In this document: piece by piece, positions 1 to 10,529 of the stretch
Layout of the letters: the number at the start of each line of letters is the position of its first letter
Numbering within the stretch: the stretch's first letter is position 1
Assembly: GCF_000237925.1 (NCBI RefSeq)
Contig: NC_031495.1
Location: 34,852,062-34,916,061, forward strand
Length of the DNA stretch: 64,000 bases
From: Schistosoma mansoni
Lineage: Eukaryota; Platyhelminthes; Trematoda; Strigeidida; Schistosomatidae
Direction of reading: 5' to 3'
Position numbers and translations under genes: made by a program
The notes under the pieces: model-generated
Databases searched by the model: none
What the model was told of the DNA's origin: nothing
Seen by the model: the letters and a program-made list of their open reading frames with translations, nothing else

Positions 1-172
1 CTAACTTCGACGGATTCACGAGATTGAGCGACACATCTACCATTGTCTTCAGTGATTTATTATCTCACAACAGATCTGGTTGAACTCCATTGGACCAAAC
101 GGCCGTCCAGTGCTTCCAGGTTTTCCATGATGGTCTACCTTCAATTGATTCATGATCTCAACTATCAAAATC
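1..172. mobile_element. Chimeric SINE family B fragment (window edge)
   Basis: Bases 1-93 are the 5' arm of SINE family B on the minus strand; the same arm lies on + at 9310-9400. From about 94 the sequence switches to the family's 3' part on +, with the stem III palindrome ACGGCCGT, cleavage-side GTCCAGTGC and the 3' end motif ending TGATCTCAACTA. The hammerhead 5' half is absent, so no complete ribozyme remains. The left end is cut by the window. Confidence 0.7.
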
Positions 173-639
173 ATTATTTTGTGTTATATATTCAATATTA
201 AGGTACTAATATATGTGTTCAAAATTCTTTACAAATTAAATAAAAAGTCATTAGTTAACATTAAATAAAATAAGGAATATTAAAAATTTGCCTTATTATA
301 CTTTTAATTTACCTTAAATATGACCTCATACGGTGAGATCATATAAACCAATCAATGATAGAAAATAATAATAATAATAGTCATTATTATTCACAATTCA
401 ATAGTGAAATTAATATAAATTTAAACACAATCAAATTTGACTATAATAATAGAAATGATAAGTCTATATTGGTTATTGTAATTGTCAGTATTGTTAATTC
501 TCCCTTTCTATTATTATTATTAATACCGAATTATAAGAGACTTCCATCTATACAAGATTCATATTCAATAAATAAATCCTATTGAACAGTAGTAGTTAAT
601 CAGTTACAAATTAAACTAAATTTATAAGTATATTCATTA
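173..639. other. AT-rich upstream region of light chain gene 1
   Basis: Very AT-rich DNA with short AAT/TTA runs. A 76-codon reading frame at 355-585 is dominated by Asn, Ile and Tyr from low-complexity sequence and is not supported as a gene. The promoter and 5' UTR of the dynein light chain gene presumably lie here, but no clear core promoter motif was identified. Confidence 0.5.
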
Positions 640-839
640 ATGATGACATCGGATAAACCAATAGCTGTTGTAAAATATGTGGATATGCCAGTGGATATGC
701 AACAAGATGCTGTTGATCTATTCTATGAAGGTACAGAAAATTTTAAAGAAGAATGTGAAATTGCAAAATATTTAAAAAAGGAATATGAATGTAAATATGG
801 AAGTAATTGGCATTGTGTTGTAGGTAAATCATTTGGTAG
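640..839 (+). CDS. Dynein light chain gene 1, exon 1
   Basis: Coding exon starting at the first of two adjacent Met codons. It ends in phase 2 (AG of a split Ser codon) at donor GTAAGT. The frame would otherwise reach a stop immediately after the donor, which supports splicing here. Confidence 0.9.
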
Positions 840-3800
840 GTAAGTTAAATAATAAATTTGATCAACAAATGTTTATAAGATTAATTTAAATTGTATATAA
901 AAGACCAGTTTGTTACTTGTAATTAAAAGTATTATTATATTTTGATATTTTAAATGGGTATAGTCGAGATCATCAGTCAATTGAAGCTAGACCACCATGG
1001 AAAACCTAGAAGTACTGGCTCAGTGGTCTATCGGTTAAGTGCTTGCGCTCGAGACTGATAGGTCCTGGGTTGGAATCTCGCGAGACGGGATCGTGGATGC
1101 GCACCGCTGAGGATTCCCACACTAGGACGAAATGTCTATCCAGTGCTTTCAGGTTTTCCATGGTGGTCTAGCTTCAGTTTACTCGTGATCTCAACTATTG
1201 AAATTATATTGGATGACTGAATAATGGATTGTTGAGCCGACAGACATCAAAGCACTTTAAACATTTTATTCATCATATTCTATGACTCCATGTACAGATT
1301 GTTATTTTTTTATTATTATATTTAAAGATAATCTATGTACCTTCATATTTTCCTAATATAGGTGTCTCAATTTTCAATAAGTTTTATTTAATAATTCCTA
1401 CTCTACAATTCAAATTATTGAAAACTATTAGTCTCTTTGAGAAATTTAGTCAAAGCAATGAGATGACAAATTTTTATCACAATTACGTGATATATTAATG
1501 TAGTACATTTCAAACAGGCTAATTATACACGTACTAAATAAGTCATTTATATATGAAAAAAGGCTATTACACAATAAAAAAAATAAGAAAATAATGACAT
1601 CATCAAAAAACAATATGAATCACATCATTGTGGATAATAAATCAATTTTATCAGGGTAGGTCTAATGCAAGTACAAATCGTTTTCAAACACATAAAGGAG
1701 TTGGGGGTAATTGGAGTTTCAAGCGGGTAAAGCATCAGCGGAATAACATTAAAATAACTGTGGTTTAGACTAAACATTTACATCTGCCTCCTCATTAATG
1801 AATGATTTTTCACACCTCTCTTTGTACTCCTCAAACCTGTCATCCAATAATATTAGTAATTATAGAAATGATGTAATCGGGGCTGGGGATAAACTCTACG
1901 TTTTCAGGTCATCTAAGTGTATCGAAACCAGTAATTGTGGCTATGTTTTCGTTTATTTGGTCACTCATTTGTAGGTATTTTGGAATAATTTCTATCGTAA
2001 AATTAATTGGAAGTATGTCTTTTGATACGTTGTAATTTTTCTTACATCATGAGTGACTGACTGACCTACACTTAGCACATCCGTAGTGTGATAGAGTGGC
2101 ATTTTTTGTTGTAGGAAATCTTACATTTTTTCATGTAAGCCAGTAAAAACAACAAATAACGAGACGTACCCTCCATCATGAATAACGATAATTTAAATAA
2201 TAGTTCCCCGCTCCATTTTGGTTGATCACCAGGTACAAGGTCAAAATTACGAGTGAAGTTTATCTTCACCATGTAATCGGTTATGATTGTTTTGAGATGG
2301 ATATAAAAGTCAAAAATTTGTGCGGTGATTATCTTATTAATAACACTACTTTAAATTCAAGTTTGAATATGGTTACAGCCAGCGTTCATTTGTATTCCAG
2401 AACAATATACCATTATATATATGAACGAGAAAATTGTTCAGCTAGATATTTTGAACATATTTCGATAACACTTAAGTCAATCACAATTTTTTTAATTGAT
2501 ATGGTCAAGGCCTCAAATTTATTGCAAGGTGTATAGAAAGAAGCCTCAGTAGTTTCAATTTCAGCCATATCAACAAGCCAAAATAGTTATCCCAGACAAA
2601 CATTATGACTGTAGGTTGATCGACATCAAAAGAAGTGATTCACCAATAAGAATCCCGGCTATATTTATTTAACCTTATCGTATATTATTTTCTGCTATGG
2701 ATAGCGTCCTAAGCTCCCATTAATTATGCTCTTCAAGTGAAAAAGTTAACCTTGAGATCGAAACAGTGAATAATCCCAATCTCCATTTACAATTGGTTGG
2801 TCACTGGGCAGTGACCAACATCATGTGTGTCGATCCTTCTTAGTGCAGATAAAATTCTATCGACCAAGTTGCAGTGTGGCCACTATTCAAGGTGATTCGA
2901 CAATGGCTATTCACCCAGATTCGTTGAGAAAATTCTGAAGCCCAAACCACAACGTGAAGGAGTGTCCCCAACACCAAAGAAAACTCTCTCCATGAATGTT
3001 CATTTTTTTAAATGAGATAATGCAGAAGAATTTCTGGAAAACTGACTCTTAAGATCTGTGAGAAAAACATTCTATCCGACTGAACTTTGTGTTATCTTTT
3101 CTCTTAGGCCTATGATTCGAAATTATGTGAAGGATAAGCTCCCACTCTAGGTCAAAGTAATGTACATCTGTCAGTTTACTTTTTCATGTGGCCACACAAA
3201 GCGAGCTCTTTTGAAACGCATCTCCAAACACGACTCTGTCTGACCCTCTAAAGGATTACAAAAGTCGGTTAGAAGATCAGTCTTGGAGCGTCCATTCAAC
3301 TCCAATCACTCCACTTCTCCAGAAGCCTCCTTTAGAATCATACGTACGGTCAGAAGAGTTGGCTCAATAAAAATGAAAATAAAAAAAACTTGTGTACAGC
3401 AGAAACTCTTAATATCCACTAGTTTAATCCTAACCTTTGCATACAAAAGTAGTATGTCCAGTCCTTCATTCTTTCACAGCCCTAAACCCCCTTTTTATCT
3501 TCCATGATCTATTGTTTTTATCTATTTTTATCTATTTTATCATTGCTACTCCTTTACAATTATTTTAGCAACTAATAATTAGCAATCATTACAACTTTTA
3601 ATAATCCTGTTCGTAATAGCTAACAAGTAGACAATTATTTCACCGTACTACTTATTCACTAGCTGATTATTATATAATTCCTTTTTAATATCTGATTTTC
3701 AAGTCTTGACAACATACCACTTCTTTTTAAAAAAAAATTAATTATCACATTTCTGTCTCACCATAGAACACTATTTTAATAAATAAAATTGACCATAAAT

Positions 3801-4689
3801 ACGACTGTATACCCTAAGTAAGCGAAATAGTCGAAAAGAATATTTTCTTTGCTGAACTTCATTCCTTCTTCAATTACATGAAAATCTCTCATCTTGTGAC
3901 AGTACCATTGATCTTTAGGTTTTCATATGTCTTATAAAGTTCAGTAAGCAAAATAATTCAGTTATTTACTACTAATCTATTTTATTGAATATCGCTAACC
4001 AGAATCCATAATTTTCATTCAATTTATACCATGCATATTAACAAATCAAACTAATTTATTTCATTCATTCTCTTTTATAAATATGGTTGTACAGTTTTTG
4101 AAAATCTAAATTATCATAAAGAAAATTATATGTTGTGAGATAGTAACTCACTGAAGATAATGGTGAATGTGTCGCTCAATTTCGTGGATTGGTTGAAGTT
4201 AGACATTAACACCTTTGGATGTCGGCCAGCTCAGTGGTTCTAGAGGTTAAGCGCTCGCGCGCGAGACTGATAGGTCCCGGGTTGGAATCTCGCGAGACGG
4301 GATCGTGGATGCGCACTGTTGAGGAGTTCCACAATATGACGAAATGGTTGTCCAGTGCTTCCAGATTTTCCATGGTGATCTAGCTTCAATTAACTCATAA
4401 TCTCAATTAATGAAAATTATCTAACTTGAAATATTTGATCAGTGTTCAATTAAACAAGTTATGAGGTGACTAACTCCATTTGAAGAAAGTATCATTGACC
4501 AAAATCTTTACTTTATAAAGTAGTATATGATAGTGTTGGATTAATACACCAATTTTTATTATTATTACTATTATTATTATTATTAATATTAATATATTTC
4601 TCTTTTCCAGTTACATCTCACATGAAGAAAATGGATTTATATTCTTTCATTTGAACGGATATTATGTAATGCTATTTAAAGCAGGTTAA
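640..4689 (+). CDS. Dynein light chain, LC8-type, divergent (2 exons: 640-839, 4611-4689)
   Basis: Encodes a 92-aa LC8/DYNLL-family protein, a small homodimeric hub of the dynein motor and many other complexes. Exon 1 (200 bp) starts MMTSDKPIAVVKYVDMP and ends in WHCVVGKSFG plus the first two bases of a Ser codon. The donor is GTAAGT at 840. Exon 2 (79 bp) follows a pyrimidine-rich acceptor (TTTTCCAG) and encodes SYISHEENGFIFFHLNGYY...MLFKAG, then TAA. The W-H-C dimer-interface motif, G(R/K)xFGSY and the SHE segment of the swapped beta strand are kept. It diverges from canonical LC8 in the acidic N-terminal helix and in replacing ThrHisGluThr with SerHisGluGlu. The penultimate residue is Ala where human DYNLL1 has Ser88. 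The 3.8-kb intron carries SINE and Penelope fragments. Schistosomes are known to have many divergent LC8-like genes, some tegument-linked; assignment to that group is inference. Confidence 0.9.
961..1203 (+). mobile_element. SINE family B, inverted-end copy with degenerate hammerhead
   Basis: Bases 961-1018 are the family's 3' end on the minus strand. From about 1019 a + copy begins inside the tRNA-like head, with an A-box-like CTCAGTGGTCTATCGGTTAA and a B-box-like GGGTTGGAATCTC. It ends at 1203. The outer 45 bp of both ends are therefore inverted repeats. The hammerhead at 1101-1146 keeps CTGAGGA and CGAAA, but the stem II closing pair and the stem III palindrome are damaged. It lies in the intron of light chain gene 1. 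Confidence 0.75.
1204..2780. other. Intronic DNA without recognised features
   Basis: AT-rich intron sequence of light chain gene 1. The 104-codon frame at 2222-2536 has no recognisable domain and is probably spurious. Nothing else could be supported. Confidence 0.4.
2796..2819. repeat. Perfect 11-bp hairpin
   Basis: GTTGGTCACTG and its exact reverse complement are separated by GG. It lies in sequence that resembles dispersed schistosome repeat material, just upstream of a Penelope fragment. No function is assigned. Confidence 0.6.
3040..3500 (+). mobile_element. Penelope-like element fragment (GIY-YIG endonuclease end)
   Basis: Conceptual translation in + frames gives a decayed GIY-YIG-type segment. 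Recognisable pieces are YICQFTFSCGH, a KRISKH block and KSVRRSVLERPFNSN followed by ASFRIIRTVRR. These match the order of the C-terminal endonuclease region of Penelope-like retroelements, which is also seen at 10.5 kb and 35.4 kb here. The copy is old and clearly broken. It sits in the intron of light chain gene 1. Confidence 0.65.
3501..4130. other. Intronic AT-rich DNA, nothing recognised
   Basis: AT-rich intron sequence between the Penelope fragment and a SINE. No coding, RNA or repeat feature could be supported. Confidence 0.4.
4133..4412 (+). mobile_element. SINE family B, nearly full-length copy
   Basis: The order is the 5' arm (from GTGAGATAGTAACTCACTGA), the tRNA-like head (CTCAGTGGTTCTAGAGGTTAA; B box GGGTTGGAATCTC), the hammerhead region at 4312-4358 and the 3' end. 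The hammerhead has TTGAGGAG where the core consensus is CTGANGAG (C3 to T), while CGAAA and the GTC cleavage site are kept. It is intronic in light chain gene 1, about 200 bp before exon 2. Confidence 0.8.
4558..4592. repeat. (TTA)n microsatellite
   Basis: Short ATT/TTA trinucleotide run just upstream of the polypyrimidine tract of the light chain exon 2 acceptor. Confidence 0.8.
4611..4689 (+). CDS. Dynein light chain gene 1, exon 2
   Basis: 79-bp terminal exon after acceptor TTTTCCAG. It encodes the C-terminal beta strands ending MLFKAG and TAA. It has exactly the length of exon 2 of the second light chain gene (22019-22097), supporting a shared ancestral intron. Confidence 0.9.
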
Positions 4690-5077
4690 ATTAAACTAAA
4701 AAAATGTTTATCATTTTTTTAAGAGAACAGTTTTCATTTTTTGTATAAAATTAAAGCAGATATACTGTAGATATTTATCATTAAATATACTACTTATTAA
4801 ATTATATTGATCAGTTTTAATTATGAATTATTTCTAAGAATTTTATATGAAGAATAACTCTGATTATATGTATACACTACATGACTCATTTAGTCACCGT
4901 ACAAAATTGTATACAGAACATGCTAGTCTTTGTAAATATGTATATAAAGGACAAGTTGAAGACATTCTTAAACAATGATTTAGCAGATACTTTATTGATT
5001 ATTAAGTAGTCATGTAATAATCAGTGAAAAATCAACAAGTTAAGCCTAGGACTTAAGAATATTATTCAATTAGTATT

Positions 5078-5330
5078 GTTTCTTTGAATGTTCCCATTGA
5101 TGTTTAGGACTGCAACTAGTCAGTCTCTAATTGGCATATGTGAATACTGTGTGTATTGCCTCAATATATCCTAAACTCACAAGCATGGTAAGCAAAGATG
5201 GATAGTGGCTAGCAGTGGAATCCACGACGCGCGTTTCGTCCTATTTGGGACTCGTCAGTTGGATGTACCTGCATCTCAGAGTTGATGTTCACTCTGGGAC
5301 TCAAACCCAGTACCTTTCGCTTCAATATTA
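5078..5330 (-). mobile_element. Sm-alpha-type SINE (family A) with hammerhead
   Basis: Minus-strand copy containing the B-box-like region (GGGTTTGAGTCCC), the hammerhead (5217-5270) and the downstream body, ending at the junction motif (CATCAATGGGAACATTC on -). The 5' A-box part of the tRNA-like head is missing. The family matches the known Sm-alpha repeats of schistosomes, which carry a pol III promoter and a hammerhead ribozyme. Confidence 0.8.
5217..5270 (-). ncRNA. Hammerhead ribozyme, family A, core intact
   Basis: On the minus strand the core is CTGACGAG, stem II is GTCCC..AGGAC, then GAAA, the palindromic stem III ACGCGCGT, and cleavage after GTC. Stem I pairs ATCCA with TGGAT, with one mismatch next to the core. 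All invariant core positions that could be checked by eye are present. Confidence 0.8.
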
Positions 5331-5862
5331 TGTTTTTATTATTAGTGAGAAACCTTTCAAAGAAAAATACACTTATGTTTAAAATGAGACCTGTTCACAA
5401 ACTGGCAACGATACGATAATTGAAGAATGAATAACGAGTATGAGCACATTTCCAAAAACATTTACTTAGGTCATAATTTCGTTATTTTTAATATGGGAAA
5501 GTGACTAAGATTATATGATGTTATAAGTAATAATTTAGGATTAAGAATCATATTCGATTCAATAATTTCTATAAACACGAAATGATCTAACATGTAATCA
5601 GTAAATTACATTCCTCATGTCTCATTCAGCTTAAATCTCTGAAAGTTTTTCATAATCTGGGATCTACATATGTAGTATTGAAAATTGGTAAACATTTGCA
5701 AAAGCAAATTCATGCTCAGATTTAAACAATTGCTTAAGAACTGATGTTTCATTTACTCCTGTTCTTCAATTAATTGAATCTTGTCTATGTAGATAAACAT
5801 TGGATTTAAGTAAACTGTTTCATAGGACAACTACTTTTTCTTCACCTTGTTTTTGGTTGTTT
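5331..5862. other. AT-rich intergenic DNA, nothing recognised
   Basis: AT-rich sequence between two minus-strand Sm-alpha-type copies. No coding or repeat feature supported. Confidence 0.4.
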
Positions 5863-6062
5863 GAATCTTCCCATTGATGTTTACGACTGCGACTGATCAG
5901 TCTCTTATCGGCATCCTGTGCAGATTACCTCGATATTACTTTAAGTCATAAGCATTATAAGCAGAGATAGATAGTGGCTAGCAGTAGAATCTAGGACGTG
6001 CGTTACGTCATATTTGAGACCCATAAATGTCAACTCTGGGATGTAGGAACATCCAGCTAATG
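5863..6062 (-). mobile_element. Sm-alpha-type SINE (family A), degraded copy
   Basis: The body and junction motif of family A are recognisable on the minus strand (5863-5980), including GCTAGCCACTATC. The hammerhead (about 5985-6025) is eroded. A short + strand piece of the ribozyme 5' side (CATCCAGCTAATGAATC) follows at about 6043-6059, so this is another inverted arrangement. Confidence 0.7.
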
Positions 6063-7232
6063 AATCTCAAATCGAATGTAATACAAGTCCTGGATTTCAT
6101 TGATAGCCACCATCCACCTCTAATTATAACTACTCTTTCTCATATTAAGTAGTTTCATGTGTACGGATAAAATAAAACATGTGTAGTCATTATCATAAAA
6201 TAATAAAGTGATTGGAAATAAACATCAGATCACCCTAAAAGTACCAACTGTTCCTCATAAGCAGCTGCTCTTGAAACTAGAGGTTAGGAGTGATACAGCT
6301 TCTGAGATCAGAAAATGATATCTAGGGAATAATTTAAGAAGCTTGATCTTACTTCTTCATTCAACGATTAATGAATTTATAGAGCAAACATAAACTGTCT
6401 AGTTCCTACATTTCTATGTTCATTATTCGGTCTAGTTTTGGCTCAGCTAGTTGTATAGGTTGTACTTTTTTTATTTCTACCACGGCATTAATGAATATCA
6501 TTTTTTCACCGTTTAGCTAAAAAGAGACAACGATAATGTGAAGCTATATTCCTGCATACCTAGTTTACACTGTACATTAAATTCATTTGCAAAGTTATTT
6601 ATTAGAGTGGGTTCGACCGAAATCATAATTCACAACTTTACCAATTTTTATATAGTGAAAAGCATATGAATTCACATAAATATGCTTTATCTATGCATCT
6701 AGAAGAAGTTTTACAGTCTCTTACTTTATCATGGTTATCTGTCTGATTGAATGACCTATTTTGAGTCACTTCATAGAAAAACTTTACAACTACCCTACTA
6801 TCATTTTTATATAAAACTTGAATTTTAAGTTATTATTAACCAAATCATCATTTGATTGGTATTGATTTTATCGTCAATCCTAAAACTAGTATATAGAGTA
6901 TGAGGCTATGGTGAAGAACTCATTCAAAAGACAACCATTGTCTGTCTTATTTTCAAAATGACCTCTTATAAACTGGAGAAAAGTGAATTTAAATGTCACA
7001 TATATATAGGCATAATTTTCTTATCAATACCTTTTAAATAAGAATGGAAACAGTGATGATACATTCATTTGACCATATTTCAAGCATCAGGTTCTCCTTC
7101 TCTGTCTCGTTGGCTTTCTATTAATTAAACTAGTAAGTGCTGCAGGGTACTTTATGTCTGAAACTTTAAAATTTTTTAAATGTGCCCTGAACGTCTGCAT
7201 AAGTTCTTGACTGTAAGAGCAAAACGTCACTT

Positions 7233-7237
<5 letters not shown>
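6063..7237. other. AT-rich intergenic DNA, nothing recognised
   Basis: About 1.2 kb without supportable reading frames or recognised repeats. Confidence 0.4.

Positions 7238-7279
<42 letters not shown>
7236..7279. repeat. (TA)n microsatellite
   Basis: Uninterrupted TA dinucleotide run of about 44 bp. Confidence 0.95.
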
Positions 7280-7281
<2 letters not shown>

Positions 7282-7394
7282 TCAACATCACAAATGTTGA
7301 TGATTAGCCTTAAATATGCTGAAAGTCACTAAGGCACTATATCGCTTCCAGATAAAAATCACCACTTAGAATTCATGAAATTAGCAGATTTTGT

Positions 7395-7850
7395 TATATT
7401 CGGATAAGAATAATGAATGGTAACTTTTGGAATCCGTTTATGGACCAATACTACGCATATATTGTTATCGTGTAATTGTTTAATAACTAAACTATTCATA
7501 TTCATGTCTCTCTTATTATGAGCTTCATTTTGACTCATGAACTATTATTATGCTATTTACCATTCTTGAGTTATGCTCTCTCTATCAATTACGATCTCCC
7601 TTATTCACAGCCACATTTGGCTAAATCGTATACAAATGTTATTTCCTATTTTATGGTACGATGTGGCCTATCTGGTTGTTGTATAAACCCAGTATGTTTG
7701 AAATAAATGATTCATATCGCCGAGACTGTTATTAGTGTTCTGGATTAAACAGACAAAGCTAGGTGCGAAGCAAGGACCTATAAGGACTCTAGACTGCTAG
7801 TACGGGTTTTGTATGTCATTCGTCCGATCGATAACTCACTTTATTCTAAC
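7395..7850 (+). mobile_element. LTR-like dispersed repeat R1, copy 1
   Basis: Shares a colinear block with 29066-29593 (minus) and 31150-31680 (plus). It starts near TGGTAACTTTTGG and contains CACATTTGGCT, a TATA-like TGTATAAACCCAGTATG, AAATAAATGATTCAT and a conserved downstream tract. A TATA-like box closely followed by a poly(A)-like signal suggests a promoter-bearing LTR. The short open frame at 7518-7706 reflects this conserved block, not a gene. It looks like an old solo copy; the family name was not identified. Confidence 0.55.
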
Positions 7851-8309
7851 GTTATATATTAATAAGGCCACAAACCCACAAGATATAACAGATTCGATCA
7901 TAAAAATAATGATAATAATAAATGTTTTATGGATGAAACTACATATTTATTTTCGGCTAATTCAGATTATTGTACAAAACGGAAAAAAAGACATCAAGAT
8001 CCATTTATTTAGCTTTAATTATCCTATATGTCATTAAAGCATTGAAATTCAATTGGGATTCACTTGAACTAGAATTCAGACTTTCGCCAACAATAATGCA
8101 ATTGAATAGTTTCATAACATTTGATTTAATCTACTATCACTAATCTCTTTATTGAATATGATCAACAGAATAGTATTGATAAGAATAAGTTAATAAAGTT
8201 TTAATAGATATTACTGATTATTTGTCTATAATATTGACATAAATATTTCAATAAAACTAAACAAATTGAAAGGATCATTAAAAAATTTATAAACAATTCA
8301 TTAATTTTA
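7851..8309. other. AT-rich intergenic DNA, nothing recognised
   Basis: AT-rich sequence with no supportable feature. Confidence 0.4.
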
Positions 8310-8574
8310 TATAGTTGAGATCATGAGTCATTTGAAGCTATATCACCATGGAAAACCTGGAAGTACTGGACGGCCATTTCGTCCTATTGTGGGACTCCTC
8401 AACAGTGCTCATCCACGATCCCATCTCGCGAGATTCCAACCCAGGACCTACCAGTCTCGCATCAGAGCACTTAACTGATCATATGCTCACTAGTGACTGG
8501 CTCCATGAGGAATTTCCTGGAGTTCTAGTGAGAAGCGGTAACCAGTGGAGCTCAACCAGGTCTGTTGTGAGATA
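8310..8574 (-). mobile_element. SINE family B, minus copy abutting an inverted 5' arm and a gap
   Basis: Bases 8310-8475 are the family B 3' half on the minus strand, with the tRNA-like head remnant and hammerhead (8363-8408). The core reads TTGAGGAG instead of CTGAGGAG, otherwise with intact stem II, CGAAA and GTC. Bases 8540-8574 are the family's 5' arm on + (CCAGTGGAGCTCAACCAGG). The copy runs into an assembly gap. Confidence 0.75.
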
Positions 8575-8774
8575 NNNNNNNNNNNNNNNNNNNNNNNNNN
8601 NNNNNNNNNNNNNNNNNNNNNNNNNNNNNNNNNNNNNNNNNNNNNNNNNNNNNNNNNNNNNNNNNNNNNNNNNNNNNNNNNNNNNNNNNNNNNNNNNNNN
8701 NNNNNNNNNNNNNNNNNNNNNNNNNNNNNNNNNNNNNNNNNNNNNNNNNNNNNNNNNNNNNNNNNNNNNNNNNN
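8575..8774. other. Assembly gap (200 N)
   Basis: Exactly 200 N, hence probably a placeholder of fixed length. It is flanked on both sides by SINE family B sequence. Confidence 0.99.
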
Positions 8775-8995
8775 AATATGGGTGGAACGAGGCATCTTCA
8801 AACTGTACGTGCGAATTGACTTGTGAGTGTATGACTGTGAAAACTGCCATACAGTCTCACGTACTTGTTATGATCCGTGGGTTCGAGCTCTCCGTGAGTG
8901 ATGCTTCACTGACTGACCGAGTCCCACGATAGGATGAGACCGCCGTCCGATGCTTCCTTGTTTTCCCTGATGGACTATCTTCAATTGACTCACGC
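8775..8995 (+). mobile_element. SINE family B, 3' half, degenerate
   Basis: The B-box-like GGGTTCGAGCTC at about 8880 is followed by a degenerate hammerhead (CTGACCGAG, GATGAGAC, CGCCGTCC) at about 8908-8965 and the family 3' end (GACTATCTTCAATTGACTCA). Confidence 0.65.
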
Positions 8996-9305
8996 TTTCG
9001 GCTATGAAGAAATTTACATATTTTCAGCATTTTGTAATGTTTCATGTTTCTTCTCTTTATGTATGATACGAAAAAATTGGTTATAAAACAAAAGAGTGAG
9101 AGTTTTTATTGTTTATAAAACATGAAATTATTCTTATCTCAGAAAACTTAAAGTATGAACAATTTAAATAAACACGAGTATTTATTTCCGGTTTAAGGAA
9201 AACAAACAAACAAAAAAATCATTCTTATCAACAATAATACAAATTCATGTTCTACGTAAAGTGAACCATGAACAATCCACATGAAAAGAATATGTAATAT
9301 TTGAT
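8996..9305. other. AT-rich spacer, nothing recognised
   Basis: AT-rich DNA between two SINE copies, without a supportable feature. Confidence 0.4.
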
Positions 9306-9307
9306 GA

Positions 9308-9628
9308 ACAAAAAAAGTGACCAGTGGAGTTGAACCAGGTCTGTTGTAGAGATAGTAACTCACTGAAGACAATGGTGGATGTGTCGCTCAATTTCGTGGA
9401 TCGGTTTAAGTTAGAATTAACACAGTTGGATGCTGTCCATCTCAGTGGCCTAGAATTCAAGCGCTCGTGCGCGAGACTGATAGGTCCTGGCCTCGAATCT
9501 CACGAGACGGGATCGTGGATGAGCAATGTTGAGGAGTCCCACAATATGACGAAATGGTTGTCTAGTGCTTCCAGATTTTCTATGGTGATCTAGCTTCAAT
9601 TGACTCATGATCTCAACTATATTATAAA
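9308..9628 (+). mobile_element. SINE family B, full-length copy
   Basis: Best full-length example of the family in the window, about 320 bp. The 5' arm (GACCAGTGGAGTTGAACCAG) leads through ACAATGGTGGATGTGTCGCT to a tRNA-like head (CTCAGTGGCCTAGAATTCAA; B box CTCGAATCTC). The hammerhead lies at 9532-9578 and the 3' end terminates TGATCTCAACTA. The hammerhead core carries C3 to T (TTGAGGAG). Confidence 0.8.
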
Positions 9629-10529
9629 TACTAAAATCTCCACAAAACCCCCTTCTGATAATTCATTAATTGATTTTATTCGATTCAAGAAAAATTAAAA
9701 GACAGAAACAACATTTTCATGTATAAACCGATTACACTTTAACATAACTATACGACTATATAACTTTTTTTTGCATGGTTACATCTGAAGATTGAAAAAT
9801 CTAAATAGAAAACCATCTGATTGTGTATTTCTTGAACATGTTCAATTTTGTAAAGAAAAATTTTAATTTTTATCTGACTAATGTATCATTTCAATAACCA
9901 ATACAGTCAGTGTATTTTTACAGATTTATGTAAGTTTTGTAATTAATATTCATATATTAATTATAATTGATCATTTAATTTTATTTAATCTATAACTTGT
10001 ACAATCAATAAAAAATAAAGGGGACATATAGAAAAAGACCAAAATCTAATCAATATCCATAGAAACCAGAATAGATTAGATGAATTATTTGGAGAATAGA
10101 AATTTACTGTTATCTATAAATATATTTTCAAGAATGTATAAATAAATTAGCATTTTTCTTCCTTTGAATACAATCAAATATAAACTGAATAACACTAAAC
10201 GACTGTTTCACTTTATAAATAAGGATCCCAGTAAGTAAAATGAAGGAACTTCTGTTGAAATGTACCATGAACATCTACTTCATGTTTAAGAATGATTCTG
10301 TGGATGAGACATTTAACCAAAATTAATTTTGTATTAAAGCTATTATGTTCTGAGGATAGTCTAGACAGCGAAATAAATATACTAAAGAACACATTACGAA
10401 CTAATAGCTATCCAGATAATTTCGACAGAAAACTCCTAGCAGAGGGCAATAAAAAGTAAGAAATCGCGACTCAGTCAGTAAAAAACCCTATATCTGAGCC
10501 TGGACTTTAAAGGGGTCGTAGACAGTTAT
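9629..10529. other. AT-rich intergenic DNA, nothing recognised
   Basis: About 0.9 kb of AT-rich DNA with no supportable coding or repeat feature. Confidence 0.4.

Noticed and set aside
355-585. 76-codon Asn/Ile-rich frame upstream of light chain gene 1
   Set aside because: Low-complexity AT-rich sequence without homology.
2222-2536. 104-codon frame in the light chain intron
   Set aside because: No domain, no splice context, composition like surrounding intron.
7518-7706. 62-codon frame resembling the one at 29259-29450
   Set aside because: The similarity comes from the LTR-like R1 repeat containing TATA and poly(A)-like signals; there is no coding signature.
8348-8932. 194-codon frame through the gap
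   Set aside because: It is created by N placeholders joining SINE fragments in opposite orientation.
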